Below are positions 22,354 through 32,697 of a DNA stretch of 64,000 nt, in pieces. Position numbers and translations under genes: made by a program. Below the pieces are notes generated by a model that was not told the origin of the DNA, made no database searches, and saw only the letters and a program-made list of their open reading frames with translations. How positions within the stretch are numbered: the first letter of the stretch is position 1; every line of letters begins with the position of its first letter. Source of the DNA: Gliomastix tumulicola (Eukaryota; Ascomycota; Sordariomycetes; Hypocreales; Bionectriaceae); contig BCHX01000007.1 of the NCBI GenBank assembly GCA_001599755.1, forward strand, positions 992,001-1,056,000, given 5' to 3'.

Positions 22354-23306
22354 ATGGCATCCACGAGCAAGGATGAAGTGGCCAAGGACGACACAGCGGC
22401 AGACAAGCAGGATACGTCGAAGCCTGATGAGACCGAGGACGAGGTGAAACTCACACCAGAGGAGGAAGCTGTACGTGTCGCCCACCCACACCCTTGTGGT
22501 GGATAACATGTCATCTCATGTCGGTTGGCCTGACTGACAAATCAAAGGCAGCCCTAGCAGAATCACAATCCATCAAGGCCGAAGCCACGATATTCTTCGG
22601 CGAGGATGACTTCCACAACGCCGCCTCCCGCTACGAAGACGCCCTCCTACCGCTCCCCCGACGCGCATTCTTCCCCCGCGCCGTCCTGCACTCCAACATC
22701 GCCGCCTGCCACCTCAAGCTAGAGCAGTGGAAAGACGCCACGAAGTCCGCCACAGCCGCCCTCGACGCCCTCACCGCCCTTGAGGCCGAGGATCCATCCC
22801 TCGCAGGCGACAAGCCCGACGAGCCCAAGCACAGCGACGACGAAGGAGAGGAGGAAGCAGAAGAGGAGATCGTCAGCGCTGGCGCCGAGAACTCCGCGCC
22901 CACACCGCTGCGCGAGGGCACCACCTACACCGACACTCTCAAATCAGACATCCTCCGCATCCGCACCAAGTCCCTGCTCCGCCGCGCCCGCGCCTACGCG
23001 AACCAGGACTCGTGGTCGGCGCTCTCGTCGGCCGAGTCGGACTACCAGGCGCTCGCCAAGCTGCCCGCGCACGCGCTGACGCCCGGCGACGCGCGCACCG
23101 TGCGCACGCAGCTGAGGACGCTGCCGCCCAAGGTGAAAGTCGCGCAGGAGAGAGAGATGGGGGAGATGTGGGGGAAGCTGAAGGACCTGGGCAACGGGCT
23201 GCTGAAGCCGTTTGGGCTGAGTACGGACAACTTCCAGATGGTCAAGGATGAGAAGACGGGGGGCTACAGCATGAACTTCAATCAGGGTCAGGGGGAGGGA
23301 TCATGA
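22354..23306 (+). CDS. TTC1-like tetratricopeptide protein
   Basis: Exons 22354-22470 and 22548-23306 (77-bp intron) give 291 residues. An acidic, charged N-terminus (about 40 residues) precedes three TPR units. The first is around KAEATIFFGEDDFHNAASRY and the second around LHSNIAACHLKLEQWKDATK. The third, around LRRARAYANQDSWSALSSAE, comes after an acidic linker. The C-terminal segment LKDLGNGLLKPFGLSTDNFQ is the conserved tail of TTC1/TPR1 orthologues. TTC1-type proteins bind Hsp70/Hsp90 C-termini and act as co-chaperones in the cytosol. It shares a promoter with ASA1, another assembly-factor gene. Confidence 0.88.
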
Positions 23307-23536
23307 GTTAATGATGGAATGATATTCAGAAGCTAATTAGATGGAAAACTTGCTAAGAGAGAAGAGGTCCGCCCAGGGCTTGGTTTTTTTTTTTGGATCA
23401 AAAGGCCTCCCCTATGCTGATCAATGCAGACACGATGCCGACGACATGAGGAAAAACAGGTCATGAAACGGAAACGCAGAGAACCAACGGCTGACAGACG
23501 CGAACGCAGCGAGCGAGATACCACCTCATCCCCTCA

Positions 23537-25562
23537 TCAGAACGTAGACTGTCCGCCTCTAGACACAGCCTGGTTGCTCACCATCATCCGCGCAAGCTCA
23601 TGTCTCTCATCGGGATTATCAATCGCCAGGTCAGCTATGCCCAGCGAGCAAGACACCATCTCTGAGCTGAGACACGTCCGCGCGCCCGAGCTGGCCGTGG
23701 CCACGATGCCGCAGATCTGCTGCGCGTGGTGCCGGCCCCTGGCCCTCGTCTCGTTCGGCTCGAGCAGCTCGCGAGGGTTCGTCTGGGCGAGGATGCAGAG
23801 CGTCATGTGGTAGAAGAGGCGACCGAGGGTACCTGCGGCGGTAGAGAAACTACAGCGAACACGGAAACGCGTTAGTTACATCGTCGGTAGCCGGAGGAGG
23901 AAAGGGAAGGGGGCGAAGACGAACTGGATAAGAGGGAAGCAAGACTTGAGATCCGGTGATTTCTTGTTGACGTATGCAAAAGGACGCATTGTCCCAGGGA
24001 TGGCACGATCCCACTCCAAGCACAGCGTCTCCAGCTGGCGCCAATCCGGCTGCCGTTCACCGAGCCTCTGCAGGGGATCGTTGATGTCGATCCTGGGCGC
24101 TTTGGCCCGGAAGTCGCAGGCCTTGGCCATGACGTAGAAGATGCGGTGCACCCAGATCTCGTCTCCGCCTCCAAGGCCGCCGTTGGTCAGGTTGGTGTCC
24201 ATGGTCATGTCGACCCCCCAGGCGTCGGGTTTCAGGGTCACCGGTCGGTTCATCCTCAGACAGGCCATGACGTCCGTCACGACGAAGAGCCAGAAGCAGG
24301 CGCCGCCGAGCCCCGGGCTTGACGCATCGCGCTGGCCCAGCTGGAGCATCTCTATCGCTTCAGAGGTATGAGACGTGCCTCTGTGGCAGGCGCCCGTCGT
24401 CACTCGGTATGCATACAGAATGACGAGTGCCGCGGTCGTGTCGGTGAGGTTGTAGTCGTCGTCGATGAAGCCGATCATCTTGTATCCTTCCCAGATGTCC
24501 TTGATCCGATGGGTAGCGGCATAGTAGTGGCAGCGAGCCTTTCGCTCGTCGCTCGGCGCAGCTTCATAGGCGAGGAGGGCGCTGAGTAGAGTCGGGCATC
24601 GCACGGCGCGGTGGGCGATGATCCGCTCGAAGTGGTTGTCGCGGTCGAAGGCGCCCAGCCACGGGGCAATGCGGTCGATGCAGGCCTTCAGGTGCTGCGC
24701 CTGCTCGAAGCCGGTGAGACCTTCGTGTCTGTCGTCCAAGCCGAGGCTCTTACTCGAAGAGGTGATCCCGGACAGTGCCGGCGAAGGATAGAACCGTGAG
24801 GCCAGGTCGCCGCTATGGGCGCAGCTCTCGAAACCGCTGTAGGACGCGGCATCGGCGTTGTAGGCTGCAATGTAGAGGTCCTCTGCCGACTGGGTATCTG
24901 CTGGTGTGAGCTGCTGGCTGCTGCCGCAGACATCGTAGGAGCTGTTCGTCGTGGCCTCGAAGCTGGGGTATGTCGTGCTGCCAGGCGCTCCGGGATACTT
25001 CCCGTCCAAAGCGCAGTAGGTGAAGTACATGGACCGATAGCTGTATTGCGGGACGGAGTAAGTGCTGGTGCGTGCCGGCGATGGTTCGATCACATCACTA
25101 CATTGGTTTGTGCTGGAGAGCGACGACCGAGACTCCGCGGTAGCGTCCCCATGGGACCCCGACGCGATGCTTTCTTCATCGTCGTTGACAAGGTCCTCGT
25201 CGATGGGAGGATAGAGGTCGCGGCCGCCCTCGTACTGGTCGGCGATGCTTCGCGACTCGTCACGGAACCTGTCTGCCCAATCTGTCAGCACCATGGGGAT
25301 GAACCGTGAGGAGGAAGAAGAAGAAGAAGAAGAAGAAGATCCTGTTCTTACAGACACCGCCGCGGACCTCACCCTTGGCCGTGTACTGCAGGGGCTTGAC
25401 GTCGAGGTAGTGGGCAAAGTTGATGCGGCGACCCCTATTGCAGACGCGTCGGCTCTTGCGGCAATTGAGGCAGTCCGGGCCCTCCTCGTCACACTTCAAG
25501 TGTCTGTCGCGGCAAGTGAGGCACCCGGTCCGGGTACGCTTTGTTTTGTACTGCGAATGCAT
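23537..25562 (-). CDS. Zn2Cys6 transcription factor
   Basis: Exons 25562-25352, 25281-23925 and 23849-23537 give 626 residues; introns of 70 and 75 bp keep frame. The first exon encodes a classic binuclear cluster, GCLTCRDRHLKCDEEG then CLNCRKSRRVC, preceded by a basic stretch. A Ser/Tyr-rich linker follows, then a helical C-terminal regulatory region (FERIIAHRAVRCPTLL, HYYAATHRIKD, HFSTAAGTLGRLFYHMTLC) like the fungal-specific regulator domain. It should act in the nucleus; its targets are unknown and nothing next to it clearly belongs with it. The first intron contains a (GAA)n microsatellite. I set the start at the first ATG (25562). Confidence 0.9.
25314..25339. repeat. (GAA)n microsatellite inside an intron
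   Basis: About 8.7 GAA units on the plus strand, read as a TTC pyrimidine tract on the transcribed strand. It fills more than a third of the 70-bp first intron of the Zn2Cys6 gene, upstream of its 3' splice site. Confidence 0.9.
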
Positions 25563-27526
25563 CGCCACAGTCCCGTCGACTATAAAGATGCTGTCTCAGA
25601 GCAGTGTCGCTGAGGGTGGTGGGGAGTCCTCGACACTCAGGAGACCCAAGACAATGGAACGGGGGGGGAGGGGAGCCATTGTTTTAAGAAAGAGAGGGAG
25701 CAGACCCGGAACAGCAGGCTCGGCATCAATCGCTCGTCCCGTGAGCAAGACACGCTGTCCCGGACTGCAAGGCGACAGGAAAAGGCGGGGGGCTGGCGCA
25801 TCCGTCGGTGCGACACGAGATTATGCATCGCTTCTAAGAAAGCGGAGGCGCAGCGTTAAGACCACGATTCTACTGGACCCTCTCGGCCCTCTTGCTCTCC
25901 AACCAGATGCATGGAAGGCGCATGACGGGAGGTTCCTCCGCTGGCTGGGGAGTATGTCAAGAACGGCCCATCCGAACACGCACTGATCGACAGGCGGACG
26001 GGCGAACGTCATGAAACACTGAGCTCTCAATACGACGTCTTGCGTTATATGACAGCTCATATATGGTCAAATGGAAACCAACACGAACTACCCAAAAGAA
26101 CACACCTTCTCAATGTCCTTGAATCGAGAGCAAGTCGGTGCTTCACAGTCAGTCGAGCGGCGGGGAGCGAAGGGCACAGACGGGCGGCCGAGCAATGCAT
26201 ATGCTAGTCCGCTTAGCCAGTCCAGTGCGGTACGCGTAAAACAGGAAAAATGTCACCTTCCTTCGGTCCACGGCGCACACTACGCCGGGCATGAATTCGT
26301 ACCGTACGACAGGTAAGGGGGGGTCGCAGGCCGTCCGTTGGTGTCTGACTCCACGAGTGCCGGTGTCCCCGGCTGGTGTAGCACAGGAAAACCCTCCCCC
26401 TCGCTTCACCGATACGGAGCCAGCTTCGACGATGTTTTCTCAGGGAAAGTGGGCAGTCCCTTCACGTCGCACGCCTCCGTGGCATCTTCGCTTTGAACAT
26501 GCCCGGTCAGAACGATCACGGGACGCAGAACTAGCGCCGGTCCTTTCTCATCAAGACAGCTCACGGGGGGGCCTTCTGGACGGAACTGGCTGCAGGCGTG
26601 GGTCACGTCATCACCAAAATTCCCTTGTGATACGCTCGTGTTACTGGAACGCCAGCGAAGACTTGACACACGAGTACGACGAGGAGCCGAGGGCCTCAGA
26701 CTGCTCTGGCCTGCCAAAAGCCCGCACGGAGCATTTCATAGGTCGGAGATTATCACAGTAGAGATTGAGTGCGAGTTCTCGAGCCGGTACTACACACCAT
26801 CCAGGCTGTCAAAGATTTTCGTGCCCCCTTGGCCGCTGCCACGTCTGATGACGTCCGAGCCTAAGGGTGTCCGGACATTTCGACGTGGGGAGAAAATCGG
26901 TGTGATCGGCAGGAATAATCTGGCTGTCGGTATGTGGGCTCTTGGGGTGAGAGTCCAGTTTTTGCTGCTGGGGGTCGCCAATAATAGAAGAGGGTTGCAT
27001 TCACTCTGATCTCTGGAAGCTGCCGTACACAAATGCAAGTGTACCTTATATTCTATGTACCTATCGATGACCGCTGGCCGTAGGAGACGACCCTAGTAAA
27101 TGGCTGTACCCTGGGGAAAATCCACAGAAAGCGACATCTATGAGAACGCCCTTATTGTCAGCTCCCAGCCACCTCTCCCAGCCACTCTGTCCAAACGGGG
27201 AAGACTGTGATACTTGTTGTGAAATCACCTTAAAATCCCTCACCTACGAAGGTACAGAGGAAGATAGAGTTTGTATTAACCACATATTGGTTCAAGTTTT
27301 GCTTCGGCTGCGTGGCTTGTTGACAGTCCTTGAGCCACCCATGTCACCACCAGCAGCACTGAATTTCTTTCCCCAAAGTTGGTTTTCCTACTTGTCCGTT
27401 TTCCTACTTCCTTGTCCGTCTTCCTACTTCCCTGTCCGTCTTCCTTCCTGCGTCCTCATGCTGGACGTATCGCAAGGACACTTCGTCGCGTATACGTAGT
27501 CCTTTGCGACGAACCCAGACCCAGCA
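25563..27526. other. Intergenic, no gene seen (1.96 kb)
   Basis: Promoter side of both flanking genes, which are divergent. A 157-codon plus-strand frame at 26291-26761 has a random-looking composition and no domain, so I leave it out. A tandem pyrimidine repeat lies at about 27384-27446. Confidence 0.4.
27384..27446. repeat. Pyrimidine-rich 20-bp tandem repeat
   Basis: Roughly three copies of a TTCCTACTTCCYTGTCCGTC unit: a shortened first copy, then full copies at 27401-27420 and 27421-27440, then a partial one. It lies about 80-145 bp before the next gene start. Confidence 0.85.
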
Positions 27527-28170
27527 ATGATGGAAGCACCACGCTCTACACCACCAGAGACATTGATCTCACTCCTCTGCAGCGAGGAGTGGAAAGTACC
27601 CTTCATGGACCACTTGATTCGGTTCGACGACAAGAATAAAGGCCTGGTAAGACAGCGTGGACCTGGAGCCGCCGTGGCAACCCATAACTAATCTCTGTTG
27701 TCATGACACCGAAGCTCATTTCTCGTGCCAAGTTGACATACTTTATCGCTGCCGAGATTGAATGGCGAGTGGTCGATTCAAGCGTCCTTTCACAGACCGT
27801 CACCAGGGATATCGAGTTCGAGATATGGATCACTCTCATGAAGCGCCCTTCTCGGCCCATGCGAATCGATCAGCTCCTTGCGGACGCGGCGTTTGTGCCT
27901 AAGCTATACACTGTCAAACTAGAACGTGGCCCCTTCTTGACGACGTGGTCAGACTGCGGTATAGAGTGGGAGGCGAAGGGCGAGGAAGAGCCGGGTCGAG
28001 CTTATGGCTGGCGCCTTATGTTTGATCGATCGCCCTACCCTCCCGAGGAGGAGTGGACAAACATCAGGGGAGGGCCGGCAGCAAACAAGCCCTGGACACT
28101 GACGAGTTTTTTCGGTGGCCCGATTAAACCAAATACAGATGAGGTAGAATCGAACTTTTTTGAAGTCTAG
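27527..28170 (+). CDS. Small orphan protein
   Basis: Exons 27527-27646 and 27715-28170 (68-bp intron with a CTAAT branch site) give 191 residues. No signal peptide, membrane helix or known motif is visible. The C-terminal half is rich in Trp, Pro and Glu (WSDCGIEWEAKGEEEPGRAY, PPEEEWTNIRGGPA). Codon use and the clean intron argue for a real gene. The N-terminus is less certain because two ATGs adjoin. The function is unknown. It converges on the serine peptidase gene. Confidence 0.6.
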
Positions 28171-28180
28171 GTACTAGCTA

Positions 28181-28203
28181 AATACAATACAATACAATAC
28201 AAT
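28181..28203. repeat. AATAC pentanucleotide repeat
   Basis: Four AATAC units followed by AAT, just downstream of the orphan gene's stop codon in a short convergent 3' region. Confidence 0.9.
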
Positions 28204-28374
28204 CCCCTCTCCGTCGCTCTGGTGCTTCTCTTTGTCGCTTTAATTCCCAAAACACACACCGTAGGCGTAACGTCACAGCCGTGGATGGATACCAAGAAGA
28301 CAATTTCGAGCGAGGAGAGTCCAGCCTCCTACCGGCAATCCCCGTCGAGGGTCAAGATCCTGGACTCATTGCCA

Positions 28375-30255
28375 TCACTCACCCCCGCCAACCAGATCTG
28401 CCAAACCATGCTCAGCAATCATCTCTTCCAAGGTTCCATTGACCTTGAGATGAAAAGTGACCGGCTCAAAGGGGCAAAAGGACTCGTCACCGGGCAGAAC
28501 TCCTGCCTGGAAGTAGGCGGCCAGCTTGGAGAAGGCGCAGATATTCTGGGTGGTCTGAGTAGTGTGCTACCGAGGGCGTTAGCAGGAGGAATAAGCGGAC
28601 AAACGGAAGAAACTCACGCCCATTCCATCAATAATCAAGGCCTGTGCGCCATTAAACTTGGGTGCCGCGGCCAGGGCGCTACTGAAGTCAGTGAGAGGGA
28701 CGGATGGAGAGATATGACAACGACTTACTTATCATACGGCGTCACCGGATCATACGTGTTGCCGACGAAGAGAATGGGAGTTTCGGTATCACCACCAAAA
28801 GGCCCCTGGAAGGTCTCTGTGGCCTCAATTGACCATCCGAGGCAGGGGAGCATGGTCTTAATCCAGATATCACCAACGATGCTCCTCTCGTCGAGGTCTG
28901 CCATCAGAGGGCGCAAGTCTTCGAGCGTCTTGCCGTACCAGCGGTTCTCCATGTCCGAGCAGAGCACGCCAGTGGTATACTGAACATCCACGGACCCCGC
29001 AACCTCTGGATCACCGTAGAGTTCTTTCGCTTGGTCGGTCCAGGAGCCCAAATTGCCCTCGCTGAGAGCGTTCTCGAGGCCCACAAGGACGTCAGGAAGC
29101 ACATCGAAGTTCTCCAGGGGGTGGTTTGCAATCGTCAAGAGAGCAATCTTCAATAGAAGCAACGCTGAGTCGACTTCAGATGAATTGGCCTGCCCAGTCT
29201 GGGCTTCCAACTGCATCAGAGACTTTTCAAAGCGGCTGTGAATGTCCTTGGCCGACGAGCCAGTATAGAACGAGCACTCGGACGGCCCAAGCTCGTGGCA
29301 GTTGATGAAGAAGGCAGAGATCGCCCCATCCAGGTGTGTCACGCTGCTCCACGTGTAGTTGGCGAGGTATCCCTCCGGCGAAACAACCCCGTCGAGGACG
29401 ACATTGCCGACGCGATCGGGGAACATGGACGCAAACGTCTGTCCGAGAAAGGTTCCATAGCTGACGCCGTAGTAGTTGAGAAGATGGTTCGGCTTAGCAG
29501 CTCTCTGACCATCCGGGGTGGAGGCGAAGGCGTCGACAATGCTGACCATGTCTCTGGCGGTGATGGCCGTGGACATGTGAGGTCCGGCGCCGAGGGGGCC
29601 CCCGACCTTCTCTGCACATTCCGCGCCGAGCTCGACACCGTAGTCGATCCAAGAGTTGTAGTAGTCGTCTGACATGCGTGGGATGGACCGTCGTTCAATG
29701 GCAGGGGAAACGGAGCAGTCGGCGAGAGGCTCGCTATTATGGACGCCTCGAATATCGAAACCGATAATGTCAAAGTTGGAACCAACAACTTGCTGCAAAA
29801 TCCAATCAGTGAAAATCATTCTCAGCCACCGCAAGTGGTTTCACAGGCAAAAGGAGACGCGTGACCAGTGATACTCACATGAATAGTAGACCCGTACTCA
29901 AGAGCTTGCTCGACACCAGAGGGTCCAGGCCCGCCCGGGTTCAGCAGGATCATCCCCTGGTATGGACCGAACGAGGAGTTAGGCTGCGCTGGATATTTGA
30001 GCAGGGGAACGGCAGCTTGGCCGAGCTCAGGATGCTGGTAATCAAGGGGCACCTGGACGAAGATGAGTAAAGCGGGATGAAGGCCAAAGGAAGACAAGCA
30101 CAGACTAGTAACTTGGCGCAGAAGAACTCATCATGGCAGGGGCACCATGTAAGATTCTCCGAGGGAACAACTGTGTTCATATCACAGCTCAAACAGGCTG
30201 CCGCCCATGTTTGCGTAAGGAAGACCAAGGTGGCCAAGAAACGAGAGAAGTACAT
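28375..30255 (-). CDS. Secreted S33 / TAP-like serine peptidase (alpha/beta hydrolase)
   Basis: Five exons (30255-30106, 30052-29879, 29792-28729, 28681-28618, 28566-28375) give 547 residues with all phases consistent. A signal peptide of about 20 residues (MYFSRFLATLVFLTQTWAAA) is followed by WCPC and then FFCAKLLVPLDYQHP, the usual start of tripeptidyl aminopeptidase-like proteins. Next come the oxyanion region LNPGGPGPSG and the nucleophile elbow YYGVSYGTFLG (Ser219). Asp456 (NTYDPVTPYD) and His485 (DGMGHTT, rebuilt across two short introns) complete the triad. Such enzymes remove short peptides from the N-terminus of oligopeptides outside the cell. A TATATATA box at 30364-30371 and a duplicated 16-mer lie in its promoter, which it shares with the next regulator gene. 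Confidence 0.92.
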
Positions 30256-30768
30256 AGTGAAGGTAGTGAAACGAGCGAGTTAAAGAAAGTGGTTGAAAGA
30301 GAGTGTTGTTGAAAGAGAGTGTTGAGGATGCTGGACATGAACTATGGCGAGACTGTCAGTGCATATATATACTTTCCTCTTTCATATTTGATACCGGATC
30401 TCTCAGGGCCCATACGAGCTGGACGATCGGTGCGGCACCAATCCATGCTATGTTGAACATCAATGCATAATGATCGGGGATATTACTCCACCGCCACGAT
30501 CCAAGCTGGAAACCAGCTGGCAACTCAGTCCGATCCACCACCAGAGCCCCTAAATCGACAGGGTCCTTACGACGCAGCCAATCAGACCACCAGAGAGTGT
30601 TGATGTGGATGGCCCTAAGCCTCCTGAGCGTAATCATAGATCTGGACCAGAGCCAAGCACTACAATTCCTCTCTCCTTCAAAACGTGCACATATATCCAG
30701 CAGGGTCCTTACGAGTACGAGACCATCGTTTGCTTCGCCATCCGCAGGACTTCCACCTACTTTACGCC
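30256..30768. promoter_or_regulatory. Divergent peptidase / Zn2Cys6 promoter
   Basis: A 513-bp interval between divergent starts. The 16-bp unit GTTGAAAGAGAGTGTT occurs twice in direct tandem (30292-30307 and 30308-30323), just upstream of the peptidase ATG. A TATATATA box lies at 30364-30371 in the right place for the minus-strand gene. Confidence 0.6.
30292..30323. repeat. Perfect 16-bp tandem duplication
   Basis: Two adjacent identical copies of GTTGAAAGAGAGTGTT in the probable leader of the peptidase gene. Confidence 0.9.
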
Positions 30769-32361
30769 ATGACCAAGGTCGCCAAAGGAATGAGAAAACG
30801 GGTGTTCCGGCCAAAGACGACGACGGGCTGCCTTACGTGCAAAGGTGCCACCACCCTCTCGAATCGCAAGGACGCGCAAGCTGATGGAGACACAGTCCGA
30901 CGAGTGAAATGCGACGAGGCCCGCCCAGCATGTCTAAGATGCACCTCAACACGACGCAGCTGTGGCGGCTACGCCGTCTCGTTGCCAACTAGCCCTTCCT
31001 CCGACATCCATCCCTGTGACCAGTCGCGGCAAGCCTTTGGTTTCTTTGTACGGTATACCCGCCATCAATTTGCCGGGTTCTTCCCTTCTCCATTCTGGGA
31101 GAGCATGGTCCTTCAGGCGTCTCACCATGAGCCGGCGATTCGGCACGCACTTGTTGCTATTGGTTCGCTTCACCAGGATCGAATACAGCGCCGCAGATGT
31201 GCAAACAGATTCGCTTTAGAGCAATACAACCTGTCCATTAAAGACCTCCTTCAACCTTTGGCTAGCCAGGGACGCCGGGCCGTGGATGTCTGCTTGATAT
31301 GCGCAGTCCTCTTCACCTATTTTGAAGTTAGTATCCAAATCTCAATCGATTCACAATCGCTCACAAGCAATCCCAGAATATGCAAGGCCATCATGCCGAG
31401 GCAGGCTGTCATATCCAAAGTGGTGCAAAGCTACTACAGGAGACTGTTTACAGCTCGACCGATGGACGACTGCGGCATGAGGTTCTTGAATCTCAGGGTT
31501 CGGAGAACACGTATGTCCCGCTTGGGGTCCTTGTCGACTTCTTCGCGGGATTGGATGACCGTGTTGCGGCGGTGAGTAACTCGAGATTTGGTAGCGATCA
31601 ATTATTGACCGGAAGAGCAGATAATGAGGGACCATAAACTCGGCACTTACAAGGATATTGTTTCGGGGACCGAGCCACTGGCTTTCTCTAGCATCGAAGA
31701 GGCTCGGAATATGCTCGAGCACGGCCGATACCTTTTCAAACGTGGAAATCTATCAGGCCATACCACGGACGTCCTACAGGAAACCGACTGCCTTATGTCA
31801 TCCTTCAACTACGCTCTGAGCGAGTTTATAAGCACACACCGCCAGTCCTTCACCCCCAAAGACGAGATTGCCGCTGCAGTAGTGCAATTGCACGCCCTAT
31901 ACGCGCACATTTCACTACTTGACCACCCGCTTTCTGCTGGAACCGACAACGTTCTCCCACAAATGGCAGAGATGGTTCGCCTCGGAGAGCAGATTGTCGA
32001 TTCCCTCGGCGTGCTGGACAGCCCGTCTACTTCCTTTTGCATGGGCCTCGGTTTCGTCATTCCTCTCTTTTCGGTGGCCAGTGGATGTCAGGACCCAGTC
32101 ATTCGTCGACAGGCTGTTTCACTCCTCCGCCGAACAAGCCGACAGGAGGGCCTATGGGACAGCCAACTCGTCGCCCAAGCCTGTGAGAGGATCATAGCTA
32201 TCGAGGAGAGCAAGGGGGTGAAGCTCACGGGTATCTGCGACTTGCAGACGTCTTCTTCCATCTTGCAGCTTGACTCGACCGGGGGTCGCTTGCAATACGT
32301 GCTGGAGGACGAGGAATCAGGGCCGATTACTGTGACTGAGAAATTATTTAACTATCTTTGA
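30769..32361 (+). CDS. Zn2Cys6 transcription factor, zinc cluster split by an intron
   Basis: Exons 30769-30844, 30896-31326, 31377-31571 and 31621-32361 give 480 residues. Removing the first intron (51 bp) restores GCLTCKVRRVKCDEARPACLRC, a textbook Zn2Cys6 cluster. The intron lies between the second and third cysteines, is a multiple of three and has no stop codon. The remainder (FGFFVRYTRHQFAGFF, LEQYNLSIKDL, LFTYFENMQGHHAEAG) is the fungal-specific regulator region of the DUF3468 kind found in many C6 regulators. It should be nuclear. It is divergent from the secreted peptidase, a possible but unproven target. Its last exon converges on the NLR gene. Confidence 0.9.
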
Positions 32362-32697
32362 TTTTGACGTGGTCAAAAGTGTGCCATCGCTATAGTGGAC
32401 TGGGGAACTTGGTTGGACATGTTCGAGATGCTGGTGTATGAACAACAACAAATCGCACCACCCCAACCAAGCTCCTCAATCCACTATAGCAGTACCGCAA
32501 ATTAGACATCATCGCAATCCGAGTCCCTTTGTCTCTGACCAATGACTGTTTATGCCTTCCTTGTAAGTCTTCCTCGGTCCCAACCCGAAAGGTAACCGCT
32601 TGTTGAGTCTTATGCATCCCATGCTCCCACGAGATCGAAAATCGCACAATCGAAGTCGCGACATCGTGCCGGTTGTCAGGTGTGAACAAGGTGTGTG
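32362..32697. other. Convergent 3' region with an inverted repeat
   Basis: 336 bp between the regulator (plus) and the NLR (minus) stops. It holds a pair of inverted 28-bp arms described separately; nothing coding is seen. Confidence 0.6.
32389..32490. repeat. 28-bp inverted repeat, 46-bp loop
   Basis: Arms at 32389-32416 and 32463-32490 match at 25 of 28 positions in inverted orientation. The core GCTATAGTGGA is perfect and the three mismatches are all transitions. It could form a hairpin in transcripts from either converging gene, act in 3' end formation, or be the remains of a small inverted-repeat element. Confidence 0.8.

Noticed and set aside
26291..26761. 157-codon plus-strand frame in the long intergenic region
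   Set aside because: Random-looking composition, no domain, no clear promoter; not called a gene.
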